NCBI GenBank assembly: GCA_963704815.1
Contig: CAVPHU010000005.1
Coordinates: forward strand, 310,001-374,000
Origin: DATKWD01 sp963704815
GTDB lineage: Bacteria > Actinomycetota > Acidimicrobiia > Acidimicrobiales > Salinilacustritrichaceae
Direction of reading: 5' to 3'
Length of the DNA stretch: 64,000 nt
In this document: piece after piece, positions 1 through 9,540 of the stretch
Layout: every line of letters starts with the position of its first letter
Position numbering within the stretch: the stretch's first letter is position 1
Program-made: the position numbers and the translations under genes
Notes under the pieces: model-generated
What the model saw: the letters and a program-made list of their open reading frames with translations, nothing else
The model's database searches: none
What the model was told of the DNA's origin: nothing

Positions 1-1
1 C

Positions 2-2890
2 GGCGGACAGATCCTCGTATCGGGCACGGCTCGAGCGCTCGCCGGTCGCCGGGTCGAAGCCACGCTGCGATCGATCGGCGAACTCGAACTGCGCGGGTTC
101 GACGAACCCGTCGAAGCCTTCGAGGTGATCGACCCCGCCCAGAACGCCGGCCCGGTTCCGCTGCCCACCGGCCTCGAGACGAAACGACGGATGCCGTTCG
201 TTGCCCGTACCGAAGAACTCGACGCCTTGGACGAGGAGTGGAAGCTGTCGCGGACCCGGGCGGCACGCCTGGTCGTGATCTCTGGCGATGCGGGCGTCGG
301 AAAGTCCCGTCTGATCGAGACCTTCACGCATCGCGCTCACCAGGACGGAGCGCTCGTGCTCGCAGGCCGCTGTGACCCCGACGTCGCGGTGCCGTACGGT
401 CCGGTCGTCCAAGCCCTCACCCACCTGACCCGGCACCTCGACTTGTCGGCCTTGCCCGGCATCGAGGAGCGGCATCTCGGCTTGGTCTCCCAGCTCCTTC
501 ACGGCTCGACGCCCACCGGCCCGGTGTCGGGCGAAGCCTCCGACGCGGCGATCGCACGCCACGAACTGTTCGACGCGGTCTGGAGAGTGCTCGGCTCGGC
601 CGCCGAACGAAATCGTGGCGGCATGGTGATCGTCGCCGACGATCTGCAATGGGCATCCGAGGGCACGATCGCCATCGTCCGATTCCTTCTCAGCCATTGT
701 GATCAGCTGCCCGTCCTCCTCCTCGGGACCTGTCGCACGAGCGAGGTACGCCCCGACATGGCGTTCGCTTCGCTGTTGACCGAGATCAGCACCGGCGAAG
801 GGCAAGGGCACCGGCTGGCGCTGCAAGGTCTCGGGAGTGACGACGTCGCGGCACTCCTCGAAGCCGCCGCCGGCTCACCGCTCGACGAAGCGGCGAGCCA
901 GTTGGCCCACAGCTTGTGCGAACAGACAGGAGGCAACCCCTTGTTCGTCGGGGAACTGCTCCTGTCGCTCATCGACACCGGCCGGGTCGTGCTGGAAGAT
1001 GGACACTACGTGACGAGCGATGCGATCGATCACGCCCCTCTCCCGTCGTCGATCCGCGATTCGGTCAATCAGCGCATGGCCGGCTTGCACGACAATGCCC
1101 GGCGCGTGCTCGAGGCAGCGGCCGTCATCGGTGTCGAGTTCGAATTGGAGACGGCTGCAAAGGTCGTGGGCATCGACCTGTTGCAGGCGGTCGAGCACGC
1201 CGACGAGGCGCTGAACGTGGGGCTGCTCTCCGACAGAACATCCACCGGTCCGCTGGCCTTCAACCACGACCTGATCCGACGCGGCCTCTACGAGGGGATC
1301 TCCGCTCCTCGACGGTCTCTGCTTCACGGTCAGGTGGCGACCCTGCTCGAGGAACGGCATCCGGAACCCAGCGCGAGCGAGGCGGCCCTGCTCGCGCACC
1401 ATTGGAGAGAATCCCTGGTCGCCTCGCGTGCAGAGAAGGTCGCCGTCAACCTGCTGCGTGCCGGCGACGGCGCAATGACCGACTTCGCCTACGACGATGC
1501 GCTCGAACTATACGAGTCGGCGAACGAAGCTGGACCGGAGCTCGCGGAGACCTCGGCTGCCATCCGTCTCGGGATGGCGCTCGCAAGCCGAGCGCTCGGG
1601 CGCGACGGGTACCGCGAGGACCTGGCCGACGCAGCGTCGGCGGCCATGGAGGTCGGGCGACACGACCTGGTCGTCCGAGCTGCGCTGAGCATCCAGACGA
1701 CGGTGTTCGCTCGACCCGCAGGCCTCGTGCCCGACCACCTTGCGATCCGGCTGCTCGAGGGTGCGTTGGCACTTCCCGAACTACCCGATCCAGATCGGGC
1801 ACGCATGCTCGCCCGGCTCGCAGTCCAGGTCGCCCTTACCGACGCGGACCAGGCACGGGCGATCGCCGAGCAGGCCGAGTCCATCGCACGCGCCTTGAGC
1901 GACCCCGCGGTGCTGGCGTTCGTCCTCGTCCATCGAGGAAGCGTCGAAGCGTCACCCAGCACCGTCGAGTCCAGGCAGAAGGTCGGCGAGGAAGCGGCTG
2001 CGCTCGCGCGGCGCGCGGGGGACCTCGAGATGGCTCACGCTGCATCGTGGCTGCTCGCCGGGGCTGCCGCCGAGTCCGGCGAAGCTCGTTCACTCGAGAC
2101 GCACGTGGGTGACCTCGGAGCGGTCGGTGCGGCGCTCGGGCGCCCTGCACATGCCTACGTTGCGCGTTGGATGCGGACGGCGCAACTGCTGGCGCTCGAA
2201 CCAGGCAAGCACGAACACGAAGTCGACGCCTGCTTCGCCGTCGGTGTCGAGGCCGGGTACGAACATGCCTTGTTCGTCTACACCGCGCAGCTCTTCCAGG
2301 TCCGGTGGGACCGTGGCGCACTCCTTGACCTGATCCCTGCGGTCGAGAATCTCGTGACGGAATCGCCCCACATCCTCGGTTGGCGCGCGGCGCTGGCCGT
2401 CTGCCACAGCGAGAACGACCAACTCGACGCTGCGACCGAGGTTCTCGAGCTGTTCGCAGACCGGGGGTGGGCGGTCCCGTTGGACTGGCTCTGGTCGACC
2501 ACCCACATGTTGCTTGGTGAGTCGCTGACCAGAACGGGTGTTGACCCGTCGGTTGCCGCGATCCTCCACGACCGGGTGCGTCCTTACGCCGATCGGTGTG
2601 CGGTCACGGCGAATGTGCTCAACCTGTTGGGCTCGTTGCAGCTCCCGGCGGCAGTGTTCGCTTCGCTCGCCGGCCGTACCGACGACGCCGAATCACACTT
2701 CTCCGAAGCTTTGCGGGTGAACCAGGCGCTCGGCAACGCAGCGTTCGAGGTCCGCACGCTGCGGGGATGGGCTGAACATCACATGCGCGTCGGCGAAGCC
2801 GATGCTCGTCAGTTCGCCGAGCGCGCCCGTCAACTCGCGGACCGTTGGGACATGGCGGCCGAACTCCGCCGCATCGACCGCCTCCTCTGA
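2..2890 (+). CDS. Class III cyclase - AAA ATPase - TPR regulator, 5' truncated
   Basis: The frame is open from base 2. The first ~40 residues read as the end of a class III adenylate/guanylate cyclase domain (ILVSGTARALAG, then ELRGFDEPVEAFEV), so the GTG at 125 is an internal codon and the true start lies before the window. An AAA/STAND ATPase follows, with Walker A GDAGVGKS and Walker B-like VIVADDLQWAS. The long C-terminal part is helical, TPR-like, and ends without a recognisable LuxR helix-turn-helix. Proteins of this build are thought to link cyclic nucleotide synthesis to ATP-dependent signal sensing; ligand and output are unknown. 962 residues are visible. Confidence 0.85.
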   Translation, partial: GGQILVSGTARALAGRRVEATLRSIGELELRGFDEPVEAFEVIDPAQNAGPVPLPTGLETKRRMPFVARTEELDALDEEWKLSRTRAARLVVISGDAGVGKSRLIETFTHRAHQDGALVLAGRCDPDVAVPYGPVVQALTHLTRHLDLSALPGIEERHLGLVSQLLHGSTPTGPVSGEASDAAIARHELFDAVWRVLGSAAERNRGGMVIVADDLQWASEGTIAIVRFLLSHCDQLPVLLLGTCRTSEVRPDMAFASLLTEISTGEGQGHRLALQGLGSDDVAALLEAAAGSPLDEAASQLAHSLCEQTGGNPLFVGELLLSLIDTGRVVLEDGHYVTSDAIDHAPLPSSIRDSVNQRMAGLHDNARRVLEAAAVIGVEFELETAAKVVGIDLLQAVEHADEALNVGLLSDRTSTGPLAFNHDLIRRGLYEGISAPRRSLLHGQVATLLEERHPEPSASEAALLAHHWRESLVASRAEKVAVNLLRAGDGAMTDFAYDDALELYESANEAGPELAETSAAIRLGMALASRALGRDGYREDLADAASAAMEVGRHDLVVRAALSIQTTVFARPAGLVPDHLAIRLLEGALALPELPDPDRARMLARLAVQVALTDADQARAIAEQAESIARALSDPAVLAFVLVHRGSVEASPSTVESRQKVGEEAAALARRAGDLEMAHAASWLLAGAAAESGEARSLETHVGDLGAVGAALGRPAHAYVARWMRTAQLLALEPGKHEHEVDACFAVGVEAGYEHALFVYTAQLFQVRWDRGALLDLIPAVENLVTESPHILGWRAALAVCHSENDQLDAATEVLELFADRGWAVPLDWLWSTTHMLLGESLTRTGVDPSVAAILHDRVRPYADRCAVTANVLNLLGSLQLPAAVFASLAGRTDDAESHFSEALRVNQALGNAAFEVRTLRGWAEHHMRVGEADARQFAERARQLADRWDMAAELRRIDRLL

Positions 2891-2948
2891 ACAAGACCCC
2901 CGTGCGCCGTGAGTCCAGCCCGGTGCCGTGAGCGCCATCTCTTCGATG

Positions 2949-3974
2949 TCAGCCGAGATCGAGATCGAAGTCGTCGTCGGGCTCGGCCTCGAACGTGATC
3001 TCGTCGTTCATGACCGGCTCGGGCTCGAAGCTGTCGATCTCGACCTGCTCGACGACCGCGGTGGCGTCCTCGAACAGAGGCTCGGCGAGGTCGGACGCCG
3101 GGGGTGGGTCGACGTCGATCTTCTCGATCGGCGGTTGCTCGACCTTTCCCGGATCGTCGGGAGGCGGCGCGGTGTCGACCGGGTCGGGGGTGCGGCCGGC
3201 ATCGCCGAACACCGGGTCGACCTTCCCTGCGCCGTCATCGGGATCGGCTGCGTTGTCGTCGGGAACGCCATGATCGGCACTCAGGTCCTCACGGCTCCCG
3301 CCTTCTTCGGGGTCATCACCGCCATCGTCGACCGGCGCAGACGCCCGCCGACCCGAACCGACCTCACCGAACAGGTCCGGCGGCCACTCACCATGCTCCG
3401 CGATGTAATCGATCTGCTCATCAGTCAACTCATCCAACGACGGCATCCGACCACCCTCAAGCGGCGGCGGCCAGAAATCCGCATCATCGACCAACCCCGT
3501 CCGCAACTGGTCGTAGTCGATCGACCCGTCCTCGGCCACCGGCGGCTCACCCTGATCCCACTCCTCGACCGGCGCAGACGCCCGCCGACCCGAACCGACC
3601 TCACCGAACAGGTCCGGCGGCCACTCACCATGCTCCGCGATGTAATCGATCTGCTCATCGGTCAACTCATCCAACGACGGCATCCGACCACCCTCAAGCG
3701 GCGGCGGCCAGAAATCCGCATCATCGACCAACCCCGTCCGCAACTGGTCGTAGTCGATCGACCCGTCCTCGGCCGCGGCGTCGTCGCCGGCCCGCTGGTG
3801 CTGGTCCTTGTCCGGAACCTTCGAACCGCTTCCCTTCCCGCCGGCGTCCGGCGTGCGCTCGACGTCCTCGTCCGGTGTCTTGGCGTCGGCGCGCCCGTCC
3901 TCCTTGGTGGACGACGGTGCCTCCTTGGCATCGAACACATCGAGGTCTTCGGTCTGCTTGCGTCGCCGGGCCAT
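2949..3974 (-). CDS. Acidic repeat protein of unknown function
   Basis: 341 residues from the ATG at 3974; a GTG at 4007 would add 11. I do not recognise a family. The N-terminus is basic (MARRRKQ); the rest is strongly acidic and probably disordered. Two almost identical 70-residue blocks (about residues 67-136 and 146-215) contain LRTGLVDDADFWPPPLEGG and SLDELTDEQIDYIAEHGEWP. A Pro/Asp/Glu-rich tail follows. There is no signal peptide or membrane segment. The opposite strand is also open here, but this strand gives the coherent acidic composition. It may be a cytosolic scaffold, but that is a guess. Confidence 0.7.
   Translation of the reverse strand: MARRRKQTEDLDVFDAKEAPSSTKEDGRADAKTPDEDVERTPDAGGKGSGSKVPDKDQHQRAGDDAAAEDGSIDYDQLRTGLVDDADFWPPPLEGGRMPSLDELTDEQIDYIAEHGEWPPDLFGEVGSGRRASAPVEEWDQGEPPVAEDGSIDYDQLRTGLVDDADFWPPPLEGGRMPSLDELTDEQIDYIAEHGEWPPDLFGEVGSGRRASAPVDDGGDDPEEGGSREDLSADHGVPDDNAADPDDGAGKVDPVFGDAGRTPDPVDTAPPPDDPGKVEQPPIEKIDVDPPPASDLAEPLFEDATAVVEQVEIDSFEPEPVMNDEITFEAEPDDDFDLDLG
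3328..3774 (-). repeat. Direct duplication of 210 bases inside the acidic protein gene
   Basis: Copies at 3328-3537 and 3565-3774 (spacing 237 bases, 79 codons) differ at one base, a synonymous change in a Thr codon. The length is a multiple of three, so the frame is kept. The near identity points to a recent duplication or ongoing gene conversion. Confidence 0.95.
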
Positions 3975-4032
3975 GGACGCACCGTACGTCAGGTCTCGAA
4001 GTCGCACATCGGGAGGATTCCCGATGTGCTCC

Positions 4033-4632
4033 TCAAGCCGTCAGGACGTGGGCGACGAGTTCGAGGCCGCTCACCCGGTAGCTCTGGCGGCGCGCATGTG
4101 GCGGCGGATCACGCAGCGCCTGCCACGCCTCCTCGGTGACCATGAGCTCGCAAGCGTCGGCGGTGTCCTCGCCGAGCTTGAACGCACGGTTCATCTGATC
4201 ACCCCAGAGGTCGATGCCGGGGACGTGGAACACAGGCCCGAATCCGATCCCGATGCTCAGCTCGAACTCGGCGAAGGGATGGTCGGGGTCGCCGCCGAAG
4301 GCCGGATCGATCATCTCCAAGCCGGCGGCCAGCGCCTCGTCGGGGTGCTCGAAGGTGGCCACGATGTCGTCGGCGACGTACTTGACCACCCGGCCTCCGT
4401 ACTGCTCGATCTTCGGGACGCACGCCTGCCGCATGTGACTGATCCGAGCGAGGAACGCCAGCACACCGTCGCGTTGGACCGAGCGCGAGAACCCTTTGGT
4501 GTCGATCACGAGAATGGCGCAGGTCTCCTCGAACGCCTCGCGGATCTGGCGCTCGACCTCGGCCGTGTCGTCGAGGTCGGTGTCGGCCCAGCGGTCGACC
4601 AGATCGAAGAACCGATCATCCTCGTCGCTCAT
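4033..4632 (-). CDS. Stand-alone class III nucleotidyl cyclase
   Basis: 199 residues from ATG 4632. It makes a cyclic nucleotide, probably cAMP. Visible signatures: first metal aspartate in VIDTKGFS, the GGRVVKYVADDIVATF segment with the substrate-choosing lysine and second metal aspartate (A replaces the usual G of GD), GIGFG, and DLWGDQMNRAF with the transition-state asparagine. The transition-state arginine position appears to be Lys (FKLGED). There is no membrane or sensor domain, so it is a minimal soluble cyclase. The lysine/aspartate pair favours ATP over GTP. It lies between two unrecognised genes on the same strand. Confidence 0.82.
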   Translation of the reverse strand: MSDEDDRFFDLVDRWADTDLDDTAEVERQIREAFEETCAILVIDTKGFSRSVQRDGVLAFLARISHMRQACVPKIEQYGGRVVKYVADDIVATFEHPDEALAAGLEMIDPAFGGDPDHPFAEFELSIGIGFGPVFHVPGIDLWGDQMNRAFKLGEDTADACELMVTEEAWQALRDPPPHARRQSYRVSGLELVAHVLTA

Positions 4633-4677
4633 GGTCTTGCCCCCGGACCCTCGGCTGCCCCGTCGCAACGCGCGAGA

Positions 4678-5190
4678 TCAGGTGAAGCGGAACGACGCGA
4701 CCATGCGCACGAAGATCGGCATGAACGTCTCGGCCACCTCGACCGGGCAACTCCCGACGATCTGGAACAGATCGTGCAGCGCCTTGTCGTCCGGCGTGGG
4801 AGCGAAGAACAGCGCGTGGAGTTGTGCGACCCGCTGGGTCGAGTCGTTGGGCGTGACCTCGATGGTCCGGAGGTAGGTCTGCCGGTCCCCGAAGGAGCCG
4901 ATCTTCTCTTCGTCGATTCGGATCTCGCTGCCGGCGGCCTCGATCTGCCGCATGGTGAGCACCGCAGCATGAGGCAGCTCGATCTTGCGGGGCACCCGAT
5001 CGCTCTGGATGACGGCGTTGACCCAGAAGTCGGCGACCTGGACCGGGGTACGGATCAGGGCATGGCTGTCCGGTGCCTCGAAGACCACCCAGCCCCGGGG
5101 CACGGCGAAGTCGAACGGAGGCACGCCCCGAAGCGCGTCGCTCGGATACGTCTCGATCCGGACCGCTGGTCTGGCTTGGGTCTCGCTCAT
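4678..5190 (-). CDS. LpqN/DcrB-like soluble protein, function unknown
   Basis: 170 residues from ATG 5190; upstream in-frame extension overlaps the divergent regulator gene and looks non-coding. The pattern FDFAVPRGWVVFEAP ... ALIRTPV ... FWVNAVIQSDRV, followed by the tail ALFFAPTPDD, recalls the LpqN/DcrB (PsbP-like) fold of actinobacterial exported proteins. No signal peptide is present, so this copy is probably cytosolic or uses another export route. Family assignment is tentative. It is divergent from the LuxR-AAA gene at 5276, with 85 bases between the starts. Confidence 0.6.
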   Translation of the reverse strand: MSETQARPAVRIETYPSDALRGVPPFDFAVPRGWVVFEAPDSHALIRTPVQVADFWVNAVIQSDRVPRKIELPHAAVLTMRQIEAAGSEIRIDEEKIGSFGDRQTYLRTIEVTPNDSTQRVAQLHALFFAPTPDDKALHDLFQIVGSCPVEVAETFMPIFVRMVASFRFT

Positions 5191-5275
5191 GAAAACGACT
5201 CTACGCAAGGACGCGAAACGGAGTCGGGGGACGAGTTCCCGACCGCCGTTTCGGTTGATTTCGTAGGTTCGTTGC

Positions 5276-7756
5276 ATGCTGATCGGGCGCCCCGCAGCCG
5301 ATGAGGCCCTCGACCACCTCATCGACGCGATCGCCTCGGGAACCGGCGGCGCACTCGTGCTCGACGGTGAGGTGGGGAGCGGCCGTACCCAGGGCCTCGA
5401 ACATGCCGCAGCCCGAGCCTCCGAGCGCGACATCGTCGTGCTCGCGGCCAGGGGCCGGGCCGAGGGCGTCGATGTGGGCGCCGTGCTGCACCACTCGCTC
5501 GATCGGATCGCGCCTCGACCCGCCGGGCGCAACGAGCACGACGAGAGCTCGCTGGTCGAGCGGCTCACCGAGGCGGCGGTCTCGAGCCCGGTGCTGGTGA
5601 CGATCGACGACGCCGACCTGCTCGACCGCGACGCCCGATGCACCCTGCTCACCTGCGTCGATGCCCTCGCCGCCTCAGCCGTCGGGTTCCTGTTGGTCGA
5701 CCGCATCGACCGGCCGCGGCTCTCGGGGCTCTCGCGGATCACCTTCGGTCCGCTCGACCACGCATCGTTCCGCGAGATCGTGGCCGGCGAGATCGATATC
5801 GACCCGGCGGTGGCCGCCGCGTTGCACCGGCTCACCAACGGGAATCCCGGGATGGGACTGGCGACCGCACGGTCGCTGAGCGACCCACAGCGCCACGGAC
5901 TCGAACGCCTGCCGACCGTTGCCCGCACCGCCGATGGCATGGCCGAGCACCTGGCCGGGCGGCTCGCCGGTCTCGGCGATCGAACCCGGCACGCGCTGGC
6001 CGTCGCCGCGGCGGTACCCGACGGGCAGGTGCGGGTGGTGCAGCGCGCGTTGGCACGGCTCGACGCCGATCCCGCAGCACTCGATGCCGCCGAAGCGGCA
6101 GGAGTGGTTCGCGTGGCCGACGGGCAGTACCACTTCGACCACCCCGGCCTCCGCTCGCTCGCCTATCACGCCCTCGCTCCCGCGAGCCGCAGGGCGGCCC
6201 ATCGGGCGATCGCCTGGTCGCTCGATCGGCCCCACGAAGCCGAGCTCCGGGCGTGGCAGCTGGTCGACGCCGCCGACGGACCGGACGCCATGGTGGCCGA
6301 AGCACTCGACCTCGTGGCCGACGCCGCCGTCTCGCGGGGTGCGCCGCTCGAGGCCGCTCGGGCCAGGCTCCGGGCCGCGCAGATGTCGGACGCCTCGGCG
6401 TCTCGTGAGCACCGCCTCCGGCTGGCGGCCGATCACTTCGCCACCGCCTTCCATCCCGTCGGGCTCGCCGACGTCGCCGACCTGCTGGCGGCCGGCCGGA
6501 CCAGTGGACCCGAGCTGGTCGATGCCGTTCTCATGCAGGGCCTGGGGCTGCGTTGGACCGAAGGGCCCTGGGCTGCGGGTGCTCACCTGGCCGAGCGCGC
6601 CGCGAGCCTCGACCCTGTCGATGGGCACGCACTCTGGATCGCCGCCGCCGACGAGTGCCTCGATGCCGGAGCCCCGACCGAGGCGCTTCGGGCGCTCGAC
6701 CGCATCGAGCCGGGCGACCCCCTGGCGGCGCTGCTCGCCGAAGTCGCCGGGGTGGCGGCCGTGCCGGAGGGTCGCGACGCTCCGCTGAAGGCATGGAGCA
6801 TGGCCGACCGGGTCGTCCGCCGCAGGGCCGAGCGAACCGACGGCAGCGACCACGACACGCCCTGCGCGACCACCGGCAGCCATCGCCTCGAAACGACCGC
6901 GGCGCTGGCGCGGCGGACGCTCCGGCACGGCGCGGTGACCGAGGCCCACGACGTCGTGGATGCCGAGCTCCGCGACGACTCGGGACCGGCGTTCGGGCGG
7001 GCCGCATGCCTGCTGGTGCGGGCCGAGGCCGACCTCATCGGAGGACGGACGACGGCCGCCGACCGTGCCATCACCCGGGCGGAGCGCCTCGCGGCATCGG
7101 TGCGCGGCCGGCCGCTGGTCGGTGCGGCCCACCACCTCCGCGCCGTGGCGTGTCTGGCCCATGCCGACCCGGCGGGCGCGCTCGAGGTGCTGGATGCTGC
7201 ACCGAGTGGCTGCTTCGACGACCCCCGGCTGCGGGCCGAGATCGCGTCGGATCGGCTGGAGGCCCAGATCGCGGCACGGCATGCAACCCGTGACGTCGCC
7301 GCCGTCGAAGCGCTCGTCGACCACCCCGACCGCCGCGTGGCCGGGCGGGCCCGCCGAGCCGTCCGCGCCCATCAGGCGGCCGGGTCCACCGATGATGCCG
7401 CCGCCTTGCTGACGGGTCTGCCGCTGGAGCTGGCGCGCCTCGCCGTGGTCGCGGGTGAGCTCGACGCCGCCGCAGGGTGGTTGGCGGCCATCGACGCCCG
7501 GGGCTGGACGATTCCCGAGGCGCCGTCCACCGACGAGGACCCGCTCCACGTCCTCACCGCAGCCGAACGGCGGGTCGCCCTCACCGTCGGGCGCGACGGT
7601 CAGACCAACAAGGAGACGGCGGCAACCCTCTTCGTGAGCGCCAAGACGGTCGACTCCCATCTGCAGTCGATCTACCGGAAGCTCGGTATCCGCTCACGGT
7701 CCGAGTTGGCGATCGCCATGGCGGGCTCGCCCTCACGACAGGAATCGGTGCGATGA
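5276..7756 (+). CDS. LuxR-family regulator with AAA/STAND domain
   Basis: 826 residues. The N-terminal P-loop domain has GEVGSGRT, with Arg where Walker A normally has Lys, and a clear Walker B (VLVTIDDADLL). The centre is helical and TPR-like. The last ~65 residues are a LuxR helix-turn-helix (LTAAERRVALTVGRDGQTNK, then KTVDSHLQSIYRKLGIRSRS). It should bind DNA as a large ligand-controlled regulator (LAL type). The Arg substitution may impair ATP hydrolysis. The stop overlaps the start of the next small gene by four bases, so the two are translationally coupled. Confidence 0.88.
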   Translation: MLIGRPAADEALDHLIDAIASGTGGALVLDGEVGSGRTQGLEHAAARASERDIVVLAARGRAEGVDVGAVLHHSLDRIAPRPAGRNEHDESSLVERLTEAAVSSPVLVTIDDADLLDRDARCTLLTCVDALAASAVGFLLVDRIDRPRLSGLSRITFGPLDHASFREIVAGEIDIDPAVAAALHRLTNGNPGMGLATARSLSDPQRHGLERLPTVARTADGMAEHLAGRLAGLGDRTRHALAVAAAVPDGQVRVVQRALARLDADPAALDAAEAAGVVRVADGQYHFDHPGLRSLAYHALAPASRRAAHRAIAWSLDRPHEAELRAWQLVDAADGPDAMVAEALDLVADAAVSRGAPLEAARARLRAAQMSDASASREHRLRLAADHFATAFHPVGLADVADLLAAGRTSGPELVDAVLMQGLGLRWTEGPWAAGAHLAERAASLDPVDGHALWIAAADECLDAGAPTEALRALDRIEPGDPLAALLAEVAGVAAVPEGRDAPLKAWSMADRVVRRRAERTDGSDHDTPCATTGSHRLETTAALARRTLRHGAVTEAHDVVDAELRDDSGPAFGRAACLLVRAEADLIGGRTTAADRAITRAERLAASVRGRPLVGAAHHLRAVACLAHADPAGALEVLDAAPSGCFDDPRLRAEIASDRLEAQIAARHATRDVAAVEALVDHPDRRVAGRARRAVRAHQAAGSTDDAAALLTGLPLELARLAVVAGELDAAAGWLAAIDARGWTIPEAPSTDEDPLHVLTAAERRVALTVGRDGQTNKETAATLFVSAKTVDSHLQSIYRKLGIRSRSELAIAMAGSPSRQESVR

Positions 7757-8046
7757 GCAACGAACAGGACTCCCCAGGATCAGCACATCGACCGTCCGAC
7801 GCGGTTCGCAGGCTCGGCGACTGGCTCGACGACACCGACTTCGTCGAGACGCCGGAAGGCTTCGAGCTCGACGACGACGATCCGTGGTCCGACGCCGTGG
7901 CCGACGAGGTCGACCTCACCGACGAGCAGCAGGCGTTTCTCCGAAGCCGGCGCCGCGTCGTGATCAGCGACATCGACTTCGACGTCGATGCGGACGCGAT
8001 CCTCGAAGAGGTGGACGAGATCGGGTCGGTCGACCCCGAGCGGTGA
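7753..8046 (+). CDS. Small acidic protein coupled to the LuxR regulator
   Basis: 97 residues; the ATG at 7753 overlaps the regulator stop as ATGA. Very acidic (FELDDDDPWSD, DVDADAILEEVDE) with one basic patch (RSRRRVV). No family recognised, no membrane segment. Tight coupling suggests a partner or modulator of the regulator, which is inference. It converges on the IniC-like gene with 15 bases between stops. Confidence 0.7.
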   Translation: MSNEQDSPGSAHRPSDAVRRLGDWLDDTDFVETPEGFELDDDDPWSDAVADEVDLTDEQQAFLRSRRRVVISDIDFDVDADAILEEVDEIGSVDPER

Positions 8047-8061
8047 CCGACGGCGCCGTGC

Positions 8062-9540
8062 TCAACCGGTGAGGCGGCCGAAGATCGTCTCGTAGGTCCG
8101 GGCCATGGTCTCGGCCGTCTCGACCGCGACCGGCTGGGCCATCGGGTCGTTGGCCCGGGCCCGCCACTTCTCGATGCCGGTCAGCGTGGCGGTTCGTTGG
8201 CCGGCCTGATCACCCGGGCTGCTCCCGAGCGCGACCGCGTCGCTCGGAGCCAGCATCACCCGTTCGACCTCTTGACGCTCGGGCTCGTCGAGCTCGACCA
8301 TGCCTGACAGCACGTTGTGGGCGGTGCGGAGTTGGGCGAACTCGAGGGCGCCGGCTTCGATCGTGTCGATCTCGCGAGCGAGCTGTTGTGCACCTGCCGG
8401 ATCGATCGGAGCCACCTCGGCGATCAGCGCTCGGAGTGACACGACGGCCGATCGGGCCTGGAGGATCCGGGCCCGCGGGAGGAACTGCGAGCTGATGAGC
8501 TCGCGGAGTCCGCCGAGGCCGGACGCCTCGACGAGCGCACGTGACAGCTCCGATGACGTCGACGCCCGGCCGGCGGTCATGGCATCGATGGCGAAGCGGA
8601 CGCCGAACAGACCGAGCCGATCGAGCAACGCGCTCCGAAGTTCGACGGTGAGGTTCGACGCGGAGATGTCGCAGAAGTCGTCGACCGACCGGACCAGTCG
8701 CTCGAGCGCCTCGGGTGCATCGTTTGCGAGGGTGCGCAACGCCCCGAACTCGTCCTCGCGGAGCGTCTGACCCGTCTCGGCCAGCAAGCCGGCGACCGGG
8801 ACCACCGTGGTGCAGAGCGACCGGATGGTGTCGTTGGTCTGATACCGACCGGCGATGCGAGCGGCGGAGGTCATGGCATCGAGCCGACACGCACCGATTT
8901 CGTCGGCTCGCGACAGCACGGCGATGGCATTCACCGGCGAGGCCCCGGACACCGAACGGTCCATGAACGCCCCGAGGCACTCGGTGTCGGCGCGATGGAG
9001 ATGTCGCATCAGATAGATGACCGCGTCGGCGTCGCTCGGCGACTCACTTCCCTGCTCGAGGAAGTCGCGGGTGCGTTGGCTGTTCTCGTCGTTGAGCGAC
9101 GCCAGGCCGGGCGTGTCGATCAGGCTCACCTCGGCCAGCGCGGACGTCGGCCAGCTGACCTCGAGCGAGGCGACATCGGCCGCGGAGTGCGTTCCGAGCT
9201 GGATCTGCAGCGCTCCGTCGACGCGCTGGAACGGCAGCGCCTCGCTCCGACCGTCGGACAGCTTCGCCTGCACGTCGTACGCCTCGCCGTGGACGTACCA
9301 CGTGACGATCTGGGTGCATTCGCCGGCATCGGTCGGGGCCAGTCGCTCGCCCACGAGTGCGTTGAGCAGTGTCGACTTCCCGGCCTTGATGCGGCCGGCG
9401 ATGGCCACCCGCAGCGGCCCTTCGAGCCGGGCGAGGATGGCCGCCGCGTTCTCGGCCAGCGGGCCACCGGCGGTCATCCCGGTCGCGATTCGGCACAGCT
9501 CGTGAACCTGTGCGGCTGCTCCGGCCGGGTTCACGACCAC
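8062..9540 (-). CDS. Dynamin-like GTPase, IniC-like
   Basis: 492 residues from GTG 9540; a GTG at 9534 forms a GTGA overlap with the stop of the upstream IniA-like gene and is equally likely. P-loop GRIKAGKST (residues 49-57), G3 DTPGL, G4-like SRADEI. Length and position match IniC of mycobacteria (about 493 residues, directly after iniA). Bacterial dynamin-like proteins bind and remodel membranes; in mycobacteria the ini genes respond to cell wall damage. The assignment rests on domain, length and gene order, not on alignment. Confidence 0.8.
   Translation of the reverse strand: MVVNPAGAAAQVHELCRIATGMTAGGPLAENAAAILARLEGPLRVAIAGRIKAGKSTLLNALVGERLAPTDAGECTQIVTWYVHGEAYDVQAKLSDGRSEALPFQRVDGALQIQLGTHSAADVASLEVSWPTSALAEVSLIDTPGLASLNDENSQRTRDFLEQGSESPSDADAVIYLMRHLHRADTECLGAFMDRSVSGASPVNAIAVLSRADEIGACRLDAMTSAARIAGRYQTNDTIRSLCTTVVPVAGLLAETGQTLREDEFGALRTLANDAPEALERLVRSVDDFCDISASNLTVELRSALLDRLGLFGVRFAIDAMTAGRASTSSELSRALVEASGLGGLRELISSQFLPRARILQARSAVVSLRALIAEVAPIDPAGAQQLAREIDTIEAGALEFAQLRTAHNVLSGMVELDEPERQEVERVMLAPSDAVALGSSPGDQAGQRTATLTGIEKWRARANDPMAQPVAVETAETMARTYETIFGRLTG

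Noticed and set aside
125..2890. GTG 125 as start of the first gene
   Set aside because: The frame is open to base 2 and the upstream residues match the end of a cyclase domain.
2928..4139. 403-codon plus-strand frame opposite the acidic repeat gene
   Set aside because: Arg/Pro-rich antisense translation without domains; it overlaps the real minus-strand cyclase gene.
5675..7660. 661-codon minus-strand frame
   Set aside because: Antisense of the LuxR-AAA gene.
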